Shown piece after piece: positions 1 through 5,365 of a DNA stretch of 6,483 bases. Positions within the stretch are counted from its first letter, which is position 1. Every line of letters starts with the position of its first letter. The DNA is from Clostridiales bacterium (GTDB taxonomy: Bacteria > Bacillota > Clostridia > Lachnospirales > Lachnospiraceae), in assembly GCA_015655565.1 (NCBI GenBank), contig JAATEU010000621.1, positions 1 to 6,483 on the forward strand, in the 5' to 3' direction. A program made the position numbers and the translations under genes. The notes under the pieces are model-generated. The model saw nothing but the letters and a program-made list of their open reading frames with translations. It made no database searches and was not told the DNA's origin.

Positions 1-168
1 CTGCTTAAGGGTGCCTAAGATTGCACTATGTGTACGGTCGAATTCAAAGGGAAGGTACTTTTTTTTCGGATAACAGTCAAGCATATTATCACAACTGTCG
101 AAAACTCCCACACACAAATCCGTACAGTCATAAAAATCCATTAATATTTTTTCAATATATTTTATCAT
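1..168 (-). CDS. Partial 5' end of a probable AraC-type transcriptional regulator (N-terminal sensor domain), cut by the window edge
   Basis: The frame starts at ATG (168-166) and stays open for 56 codons to base 1, so only the N-terminus is visible. A GAGG ribosome site (complement of 176-179) lies 7 nt before the ATG, and a near-consensus promoter lies just upstream of that. The peptide begins MIKYIEKILMDFYDCTDLCV and continues with a VFDS segment and a CYPKKK segment. The pattern of a short helix, FY..T, a hydrophobic strand with FD, then YPKK resembles the N-terminal ligand-sensing domain of many Clostridia AraC/PocR-like regulators. No helix-turn-helix can be seen because it would be C-terminal and outside the window. 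Its divergent position beside a siderophore importer fits an activator comparable in role to Btr of B. subtilis, YbtA or PchR. The coding call is fairly firm; the family call is inference from pattern and context. Confidence 0.6.
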   Translation of the reverse strand, partial: MIKYIEKILMDFYDCTDLCVGVFDSCDNMLDCYPKKKYLPFEFDRTHSAILGTLKQ

Positions 169-190
169 GGCTATACCTCTTAAATTTAAG

Positions 191-219
191 TTTATACAAA
201 ATTTTTATATAAATGTCAA
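191..219 (-). promoter_or_regulatory. Sigma-A-type promoter of the divergent regulator gene
   Basis: On the minus strand, TTGACA (complement of 214-219) is followed after exactly 17 nt by TATAAA (complement of 191-196). This is a full-consensus -35 box and a 5-of-6 -10 box. Transcription would start near 184, leaving an untranslated leader of about 15 nt that contains the GAGG ribosome site before the ATG at 168. The region between the boxes is AT-rich. Confidence 0.75.
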
Positions 220-247
220 TATGGTGAAAACAGCATACTGAATCTTG

Positions 248-256
248 TGCTATACT
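248..256 (+). promoter_or_regulatory. Extended -10 promoter of the siderophore transporter operon
   Basis: TGC followed by TATACT (251-256) forms an extended -10 element, 5 of 6 to TATAAT. No good -35 box lies 16-18 nt upstream; GTGAAA at 224-229 is too far, with a 21-nt gap. Such a promoter would rely on the TG extension or on an activator. The start would be near 263, at the left edge of the palindrome at 262-283. It faces away from the regulator promoter at 191-219, so both lie in one 228-nt divergent control region. Confidence 0.55.
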
Positions 257-261
257 ACGCA

Positions 262-283
262 AAAGTTAGTCCATGCTAACTTT
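262..283 (+). promoter_or_regulatory. Perfect 22-bp palindrome, candidate operator (DtxR/MntR-type metalloregulator site)
   Basis: AAAGTTAG (262-269) and CTAACTTT (276-283) are perfect inverted repeats around a 6-nt spacer, TCCATG. The site begins 6 nt after the -10 box and covers the expected transcription start, the usual place for a repressor. The arm length and spacing match those described for manganese/iron repressors of the DtxR family in streptococci (PsaR, ScaR, SloR), whose arms are AAAATTAA and TTAATTTT. The core TTAG/CTAA also recalls DtxR/IdeR boxes, although those have a much shorter centre. The palindrome is seen directly; the protein that binds it is inference. RNA from this stretch could also fold as a short hairpin at the 5' end of the transcript. 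Confidence 0.6.
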
Positions 284-305
284 GTGCAGATATTGTAGCA
301 TTTGA

Positions 306-360
306 TTCGGTGCCTGTCAAGTTCGCCATTGTACGGCAAATATGACAGCTGCTGCCTGAA
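306..360 (+). other. Long imperfect stem-loop in the 5' leader of the transporter mRNA
   Basis: CTGTCA (314-319) pairs with TGACAG (343-348). Inside, TT (322-323) pairs with AA (339-340) and GCC (325-327) with GGC (335-337), closing a 7-nt loop, with single mismatches between the segments. Outside, TTCGG (306-310) can pair with CCTGAA (355-360) with one bulge, and weaker pairing can continue to about 302/364. No T-run follows, so it is not a plain terminator. It ends about 25 nt before the ribosome site GGAGG (385-389), which leaves that site free. It could affect mRNA stability or be one arm of a switch. I do not recognise a known riboswitch class. Confidence 0.35.
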
Positions 361-396
361 CCAGTTGCATTTCAAATAAATTCCGGAGGTTTAGCT

Positions 397-1365
397 TTGA
401 AAAAAACGGCTCTTTTTCTCCTTCTTGGTATCCTTGCGGCCGGAAGTTTTTCTCTGTTTATCGGAGTCAAAGACATTTCACCCCTGGATCTTTTACATGC
501 TGCTGATGAAGAAAAGGTGCAGGTATTTCTTATCAGCCGTATACCAAGGCTTATCAGCATACTCTGTGTCGGCATGAGTATGTCCGTTGCGGGAGTAATT
601 ATGCAGCAAATTGCCGGCAATAAATTTATTTCACCTTCCACGGGCTCTACTACCGATTGGGCTAAACTGGGTATTCTTACGGCCATTTTGTTTTTCCCCG
701 GAGCCAGCACCGGAATGAAAATAGTAATATCCTGCCTGTTTGCTTTCGGCGGTACTTTGCTGTTTATGCGGCTCCTTAAGATGATTCAGTTAAAGGACAC
801 CGTCCTGATTCCACTGGTCGGTATTATGTTCGGTAATGTAATTAATTCACTGACTACTTATATCGCCTATAAATATGATTTAATACAAAATATATCCTCA
901 TGGCTGCAGGGTAGTTTTACAATGGTACTGAAAGGACGCTATGAGCTCTTGTATATGGGTATTCCGCTGCTGTTTACGGCGGCAGTATACGCCAATAAAT
1001 TTACTATTGTTTCCATGGGCAGGGATTTTTCCAAAAACCTTGGTATAAAATATAATTTAACCGTAAATCTTGGACTGATTATTGTGTCCGTGATTACATC
1101 CGTAGTGATTGTAACAATCGGCAGCATCCCCTTCATCGGATTGATTATTCCCAATATTGTAAGCCTCTACAGGGGAGATAATCTGCGAGGCAATATACTG
1201 GAGATGTCTCTTGCGGGAGGATTGTTTCTGCTGTTATGTGACATTATATCCCGGCTGATTATTTATCCTTTTGAAATACCCATCAGTGTCACTGCCGGAA
1301 TCATCGGCAGCGTGGTATTTCTCTATCTTTTGTTCGGAAGGAGAAAACACCATGCTTCTGCGTAG
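397..1365 (+). CDS. yclN: Ferric-siderophore ABC transporter permease, FecCD family (YclN/CeuB/FatD-like)
   Basis: This is an integral membrane subunit of a siderophore importer, expected to pair with the next gene product to form the channel. The protein has 322 residues and is strongly hydrophobic throughout, as expected for the 9-10 helix FecCD fold. Family segments are visible: SRIPR near 47-51, the GVIMQQIAGNKFISP stretch at 66-80, DWAKLG at 87-92, and the conserved cytoplasmic-loop motif GSIPFIGLIIPN at 242-253. A late PFEIPISVTAGIIGS segment is at 291-305. The NKF.SP...DWAKLG pattern is typical of the YclN/CeuB/FatD branch. The start is TTG at 397, chosen because GGAGG (385-389) sits 7 nt before it and the hydrophobic N-terminus MKKTALFLLLG follows. 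It is the first gene of the operon and its last 14 nt overlap the second permease gene. The gene symbol rests on family resemblance and gene order. Confidence 0.9.
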   Translation: MKKTALFLLLGILAAGSFSLFIGVKDISPLDLLHAADEEKVQVFLISRIPRLISILCVGMSMSVAGVIMQQIAGNKFISPSTGSTTDWAKLGILTAILFFPGASTGMKIVISCLFAFGGTLLFMRLLKMIQLKDTVLIPLVGIMFGNVINSLTTYIAYKYDLIQNISSWLQGSFTMVLKGRYELLYMGIPLLFTAAVYANKFTIVSMGRDFSKNLGIKYNLTVNLGLIIVSVITSVVIVTIGSIPFIGLIIPNIVSLYRGDNLRGNILEMSLAGGLFLLLCDIISRLIIYPFEIPISVTAGIIGSVVFLYLLFGRRKHHASA

Positions 1366-2302
1366 GAAATTATTGATTATGGGAGTGCTTCTGCTGTTGT
1401 TTGCGTTGTTATTCCTGTTGTGGGGGCTCAATGCAGATAATTGGGATTATAATCTCCCGCGGCGTATACGGAAATTGGCGGCAATTTTTATGACAGGGGG
1501 CTGCATTGGTTTTTCTGCGGTAATTTTTCAGACCATTACCAATAACCGAATACTGACTCCCAGCGTAATGGGCCTGGACAGTCTTTATATGTTTGTGCAG
1601 ACAATTGTGGTTTTTATTTTTGGCAGCCGCCAATTGGCGGCAGTGACCGCAGTATCTGATTTTATGATTTCTGTTGGAATTATGGTTGGATTCAGTTTAC
1701 TTTTATTCCAAATCGTATTTGCAGGAGAAGGACGTAAATTATTGGCTGTGATTCTTACCGGAATGATTCTGGGTGGCTTGTTTGAGAGCCTGTCGACCTT
1801 TATGCAGGTGATCATCGATCCCAATGAATTTCTTATCATACAGGACAGGATGTTTGCCAGTTTTAATAATGTCAACACTTCCCTGCTGAATGTTTCCGCC
1901 ATTATTTCAGTGCTTGTTTTTGCATATGGTTACAGGCAGACCGGACAACTGGATGTACTTTCACTTGGCGGCGATATATCCGTAAATCTTGGTATTCCTT
2001 ATAACCGGGCGGTAAAAAAATACATGTTTTTAATTGCGGTCCTGATTTCGGTTTCAACCGCCTTAGTAGGCCCAATCACTTTTCTGGGACTGTTGACAGC
2101 AAACTTAAGCAGGCAATTAATGAAAACTTATAAACATAGTTATCTGCTTTCCTCCGCCATTCTTATTTCCGCAATTGCGCTAACTTTTGGACAGTTCATT
2201 GTGGAGCGGATTTTAAAATTTGATACGACTATCAGTGTTATTATAAACTTTATTGGCGGTATCTATTTCATCTGGTTATTGTTAAAGGAGGGAAAACTGT
2301 GA
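1352..2302 (+). CDS. yclO: Ferric-siderophore ABC transporter permease, FecCD family (YclO/CeuC/FatC-like)
   Basis: This second membrane subunit of the importer has 316 residues. It begins with a hydrophobic helix (MLLRRKLLIMGVLLLLFALL) and has the FecCD-type series of membrane segments. Recognisable family parts are RRIRKLA at 37-43, the NNRILTPSVMGLDSLY stretch at 64-79, and the coupling-loop motif GPITFLGLLTANLSR at 240-254. The ILTPS.MG.DSLY pattern is characteristic of the YclO/CeuC/FatC branch. An in-frame upstream ATG at 1271 would add 27 residues, but I chose ATG 1352 because GGAAGGAG (1336-1343) lies 8 nt before it. That ribosome site is inside the end of the first permease gene, so the 14-nt overlap suggests translational coupling. 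The stop TGA overlaps the GTG start of the ATPase gene. Confidence 0.9.
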   Translation: MLLRRKLLIMGVLLLLFALLFLLWGLNADNWDYNLPRRIRKLAAIFMTGGCIGFSAVIFQTITNNRILTPSVMGLDSLYMFVQTIVVFIFGSRQLAAVTAVSDFMISVGIMVGFSLLLFQIVFAGEGRKLLAVILTGMILGGLFESLSTFMQVIIDPNEFLIIQDRMFASFNNVNTSLLNVSAIISVLVFAYGYRQTGQLDVLSLGGDISVNLGIPYNRAVKKYMFLIAVLISVSTALVGPITFLGLLTANLSRQLMKTYKHSYLLSSAILISAIALTFGQFIVERILKFDTTISVIINFIGGIYFIWLLLKEGKL

Positions 2303-3054
2303 TTCAAGGGGAACACATAACAAAAAGCTATCAGGATGTCAAAGTTCTGAAGGATGTAAACGTAATAATACCGGAGGGAAAAATCACCTCCCTGATTGGA
2401 TCCAACGGTGCAGGCAAATCTACCTTATTATCCATTATCAGCCGTCTGATTAAGGGCGAAGGCAAGGTTTCTATTGATGGAATATCTACGGCAGCATACC
2501 AACCGGAAGAACTCGCCAGGAAACTGGCAACCCTCCGGCAGATAATAAACATTCAAGTACGGTTAACAGTAAAAGAGCTTGTGAGTTTCGGACGATATCC
2601 TTATTCAAAATCAAAACTGAACAATCAGGATAAAGAAATTGTCGGCAGCGCTATCCGCTATATGGAACTGGAGCATCAGTCCGGACATTTTATTGACCAG
2701 CTTAGCGGAGGAGAACGGCAGCGGGCTTTTATTGCAATGATTATTGCACAGGATACGGACTATATTTTACTGGATGAGCCTTTGAATAATCTGGATATGA
2801 AGCATTCCGTACAAATTATGAAGCTGTTGCGCAGTCTGGTGGACAACCACGGTAAAACCGTTGTCCTGGTAATCCATGACATCAATTTTGCTTCCTGTTA
2901 CTCCGATTATATGATTGTACTTAAAAACGGCGAATTGCTCAAAGCGGGAGGTACGGAGGACATTATCATACCGGAACTGCTTCACGAGGCTTATGATATG
3001 GAATTTGATATCCGGGAAATTGCCGGAAATAAGATCTGTCTTTATTACAAATAA
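2299..3054 (+). CDS. yclP: Ferric-siderophore ABC transporter ATP-binding protein (YclP/CeuD-like)
   Basis: This cytoplasmic ATPase drives the importer. The protein has 251 residues, normal for the FepC/FhuC/YclP type, and all nucleotide-binding motifs are intact. They are Walker A GSNGAGKST (34-42), the Q-loop Gln at 81, the signature LSGGERQR (135-142), Walker B YILLDEP (155-161), the D-loop NNLD (163-166) and the switch His at 193 in VIHDINFA. The LTVKELVSFGRYPYSK stretch (89-104) is the helical-domain pattern seen in siderophore and haem importers. The start is GTG at 2299, overlapping the preceding TGA in a GTGA junction, with AAAGGAGGG (2284-2292) 6 nt upstream. It is followed by a gap of about 100 nt with a hairpin before the binding-protein gene. 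Confidence 0.93.
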   Translation: MIQGEHITKSYQDVKVLKDVNVIIPEGKITSLIGSNGAGKSTLLSIISRLIKGEGKVSIDGISTAAYQPEELARKLATLRQIINIQVRLTVKELVSFGRYPYSKSKLNNQDKEIVGSAIRYMELEHQSGHFIDQLSGGERQRAFIAMIIAQDTDYILLDEPLNNLDMKHSVQIMKLLRSLVDNHGKTVVLVIHDINFASCYSDYMIVLKNGELLKAGGTEDIIIPELLHEAYDMEFDIREIAGNKICLYYK

Positions 3055-3062
3055 ATCTGAAG

Positions 3063-3107
3063 TTTATTCCTTGTGCAATATGCGTACATAATGTTGCACA
3101 GGATAAA
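3063..3107 (+). other. Intercistronic stem-loop between ATPase and binding-protein genes
   Basis: TGTGCAA (3072-3078) and TTGCACA (3094-3100) form a perfect 7-bp stem around a 15-nt loop. The stem extends outward as TTTAT and CC on the left (3063-3070) pairing with GG and ATAAA on the right (3101-3107), with single-T bulges on the left arm. No T-run follows, so full termination is unlikely. In ABC import operons, a structure placed before the binding-protein gene often stabilises or sets apart that segment of mRNA to raise binding-protein output. That role is inference here. It could alternatively be a partial terminator or an operator. Confidence 0.45.
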
Positions 3108-3121
3108 TGATAAATATCATT
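3106..3121 (+). promoter_or_regulatory. 16-bp palindrome upstream of the binding-protein gene, weakly Fur-like
   Basis: AATGATA (3106-3112) and TATCATT (3115-3121) are perfect inverted arms around AA. With the preceding GATA at 3102-3105, the stretch resembles Fur-box material (GATAATGAT/ATCATTATC). However, the ATGAT and ATCAT cores are 4 nt apart here rather than 1, so it does not fit the standard box. A weak internal promoter (TTATTC at 3064-3069, 17 nt, CATAAT at 3087-3092) would start near this site, but both boxes are poor matches. The palindrome is seen directly; regulation is inference. Confidence 0.35.
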
Positions 3122-3155
3122 GTGCCTGAAAAGGCCGCAACGAAAGGAGAAATAT

Positions 3156-4211
3156 ATGAAAAAATTATTATTTATTATGCTGACTGTGATTACCCTGGTT
3201 TCATTTACGGCCTGCAGCCCAGCAAATAAAAACGGCAACAATGCAGATACATCGGATGATGCTGTTTCGGCAGAAAACTCCACAGCCGATGGGGCGGGGG
3301 AAGAAACTTCATCTAATGAAGAAACGGAAACCAATACACCAGAAGTACCTGCCAAAGAGGAAATCACCATTACTCATGAATTGGGAGAGACTGCCCTGAC
3401 CACAAATCCCGAAAGGGTAGTTGTTTTTGACTATGGTTTGCTGGATGCTTTAGACTATGCCGGCGTAGACACGATTATCGGTGTGCCGCAAAGCGGGACA
3501 CTTCCGGAACATTTAAGTAAGTTTACCAGCGACACATATGGAAATGCGGGTTCTTTAAAAGAAGCTGATTTTGAAATAATTAATGAACTGAAACCGGATC
3601 TGATTCTGATTACCGGCAGAATGTCTGATTCCTATGTACAGCTGTCAGAAATAGCACCTACCATCTATCTGCCGATGCCTTCCGCCACCTACATAGCTTC
3701 CTTTGAGCAAAATCTGAATACTCTTGCCTCTATATTTACAAAACAGGCAGACAGTTTTACAAGTGAGATTGCCAATGTGAAAACTCTTGTTTCCGACATC
3801 AAGGAAAAAGTAACTGCCGGAAACTATTCAGGCCTGATTATACAGGCTAATGACGGAGAAATAAGTGTATTCGGTTATGGTTCACGCTACGCTATCCTTT
3901 ATGATGACCTGGGCTTTACCTTGCTTGACGAAACCATTGAGGAAAGCACGCACGGACAGGCGGCTTCCTTTGAATATGTGGCTGAACAGAATCCGGACTT
4001 TCTGTTTGTAGTAGACAGAAGTGCCGCCATTTCCTCCGGAGACGGTCAGTCCGGTGCTGCCCAATTACTGGATAATGAACTTATCAACGGTACGGATGCA
4101 GCAAAAAATAATCGGATAACCTACCTGAATTCAACAAACTGGTATACCGTATCCGGTGGTATTACTTCAACACTTTCCATGCTGCAGGAAGTCTCTGATG
4201 CATTGGAATAA
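3156..4211 (+). CDS. yclQ: Siderophore-binding lipoprotein of the ABC importer (YclQ/CeuE/FatB-like)
   Basis: This extracellular, membrane-anchored receptor captures a ferric siderophore and delivers it to the two permeases. The protein has 351 residues. A lipoprotein signal (MKKLLFIMLT, hydrophobic core, FTAC lipobox) places the lipid-modified Cys at 20. A flexible acidic Ser/Thr/Glu-rich linker follows to about residue 69, then the two-lobed class III binding fold. Family patterns include VVVFDYGLLDALD (88-100), GSLKEADFE (132-140), ELKPDLILITGR (144-155), STHGQ (264-268) and VVDR (285-288). Residues R155, R244, H266 and R288 align by spacing with CeuE R118, R205, H227 and R249; Y330 is the likely counterpart of Y288. 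I chose ATG 3156 over an in-frame ATG at 3120 because AAAGGAG (3143-3149) sits 6 nt before it and the signal peptide begins there. The likely ligand is a catechol-type siderophore or fragment (inference). Confidence 0.93.
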   Translation: MKKLLFIMLTVITLVSFTACSPANKNGNNADTSDDAVSAENSTADGAGEETSSNEETETNTPEVPAKEEITITHELGETALTTNPERVVVFDYGLLDALDYAGVDTIIGVPQSGTLPEHLSKFTSDTYGNAGSLKEADFEIINELKPDLILITGRMSDSYVQLSEIAPTIYLPMPSATYIASFEQNLNTLASIFTKQADSFTSEIANVKTLVSDIKEKVTAGNYSGLIIQANDGEISVFGYGSRYAILYDDLGFTLLDETIEESTHGQAASFEYVAEQNPDFLFVVDRSAAISSGDGQSGAAQLLDNELINGTDAAKNNRITYLNSTNWYTVSGGITSTLSMLQEVSDALE

Positions 4212-4251
4212 TTTTTAACCTGAAAGCAAAAGATATATAAACCATTTGGAC

Positions 4252-4329
4252 ACGGACAGTTCCAAGCTTGGCAGTTACCGGATTAATTCCGTTTCACCAA
4301 GCGGAACCGCCCATGTCCGTTTTGTTTTT
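4252..4329 (+). terminator. Rho-independent terminator of the transporter operon
   Basis: ACGGACA (4252-4258) pairs with TGTCCGT (4314-4320). Inside, TTCC (4260-4263) and GCTTGG (4266-4271) pair with CCAAGC (4297-4302) and GGAA (4303-4306), and a small inner hairpin CGGA-TTAAT-TCCG closes the top. A T-rich tail (TTTGTTTTT, 4321-4329) follows directly on the plus strand. It begins about 40 nt after the binding-protein stop. On the minus strand no T-run follows the hairpin at once, so it is mainly directional. I see no separate clear terminator for the convergent gene ending at 4395. Confidence 0.85.
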
Positions 4330-4394
4330 CTCCGGCTTTCATTTTATAACTATCATATCACGGCCAACCGGCTGAAAACGGCGTTTATATTTCA

Positions 4395-5318
4395 TTAAGA
4401 CTCTCCTTCTTCATAGGTGCCTTCAACGGCATGAATTAAATCTACAATCAGGGAATTGTACGGCGTGGGCACACCATATTGTTTCGCCTGCTCCACAACG
4501 GCTCCGTTTATTTTATCGATTTCCGTCCTGATTTTCTTTTTTCTGTCCTGATACATGGAAGAATATCCTTCTCCCGCCTCTTCACAGACTTTTCTTACCA
4601 TTTCCATCGCTTCCCTCCGGTCAAAATAGGTTCCGTCCGCTTCCGCTACTTCTACCCCCTCATAAATCACACGCTTTGCAAAATCCCAGGCATATTGATT
4701 GCGGAGCATATAGCCGATTTTTGTTTCCAGAAGAGCAGTTACCGTATTGATTGACATATTGATAAGAAGCTTACTCCATATAATTCTCTGGATATCCTCC
4801 GATATAACTACCTCAAGTCCGGCTTCCGTTAAAATCCTTCCAACTTTTTCATCGCTTTTTGATGCCGCCGCCATAGTACCAAGTGTAGTTATTCCACTTG
4901 CAGTATGATGTATCCTGCCTAAACCGGTTCCTACACTATTATGTTTTGACGTACCGATTACTATGTTTTCTTTTTGGGAAAAATTTAAGATATCCCTGTC
5001 ATTTCCGGCTCCATTCTGCAGCGTCACAACCAGGGTATGATCTCCAATCAGTTTTTGATTTTCTTTTACCGCATCATAGGTATGAATCGCTTTTACAAAA
5101 ACAAGCACCAAGTCAGCTCTTCCTATATCGGAACCGCTGACGGCCGCTTTGGGATAATATACCGTTTCCACCCCGTCTTCCAGCATAATTAAACCGGACT
5201 TGTTAATCGCTTCCACTTGAGGTGCGTAAATATCCAGCAGCGTAACGTCATGTTTTCCGGATAAATAAGAACCGTAAAGACAGCCCATGGCTCCCGCACC
5301 TAATACTGCTATTTTCAT
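4395..5318 (-). CDS. Ketopantoate reductase (PanE/ApbA) family NADP-dependent oxidoreductase
   Basis: This cytoplasmic enzyme belongs to a family whose reference reaction is NADPH-dependent reduction of 2-dehydropantoate to pantoate. The protein has 307 residues, normal for the family. The N-terminal Rossmann fold shows GAGAMG (7-12) and a following strand ending in LLD, VFVKA (74-78, with Lys76) and TLQNGAGN (99-106). The C-terminal ApbA domain shows WSKLLIN (181-187), where Lys183 matches the catalytic lysine, and TEIDKING (265-272), which carries the conserved acidic residue. A PTPYN segment (285-289) is also typical. The ribosome site AGGAGG (complement of 5326-5331) is 7 nt before the ATG. 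The gene lies 47 nt downstream of the deacylase gene on the same strand, so co-transcription is likely. The family includes many paralogs acting on other 2-keto acids, so I do not assign panE: no other pantothenate gene is nearby and the neighbour is a deacylase. Confidence 0.88.
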   Translation of the reverse strand: MKIAVLGAGAMGCLYGSYLSGKHDVTLLDIYAPQVEAINKSGLIMLEDGVETVYYPKAAVSGSDIGRADLVLVFVKAIHTYDAVKENQKLIGDHTLVVTLQNGAGNDRDILNFSQKENIVIGTSKHNSVGTGLGRIHHTASGITTLGTMAAASKSDEKVGRILTEAGLEVVISEDIQRIIWSKLLINMSINTVTALLETKIGYMLRNQYAWDFAKRVIYEGVEVAEADGTYFDRREAMEMVRKVCEEAGEGYSSMYQDRKKKIRTEIDKINGAVVEQAKQYGVPTPYNSLIVDLIHAVEGTYEEGES

Positions 5319-5365
5319 ACCGCATCCTCCTTCCGCCCGCTTAAAATCATATAATAGCTAATTTC

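Noticed and set aside
21..212. Plus-strand open frame of 63 codons
   Set aside because: It has no ribosome site, lies opposite the better supported minus-strand regulator gene with its consensus promoter, and its peptide has no recognisable pattern.
1271..1351. Upstream in-frame ATG extending the second permease by 27 residues
   Set aside because: The extension lies wholly inside the first permease gene and has no ribosome site, while ATG 1352 has GGAAGGAG 8 nt upstream and starts the first membrane helix.
3102..3121. Calling a true Fur box
   Set aside because: The sequence words match but the half-sites are 3 nt too far apart, so it is listed only as a weakly Fur-like palindrome.
3120..3155. 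Upstream in-frame start for the binding protein
   Set aside because: It would add charged residues before the lipoprotein signal and lacks a ribosome site; ATG 3156 has AAAGGAG 6 nt before it.
4320..4395. Terminator for the minus-strand reductase gene, from the repeated CCGGC/GCCGG words at 4332-4376
   Set aside because: The pairing is only about 3-5 bp, with long or mismatched loops and no following T-run on the minus strand.
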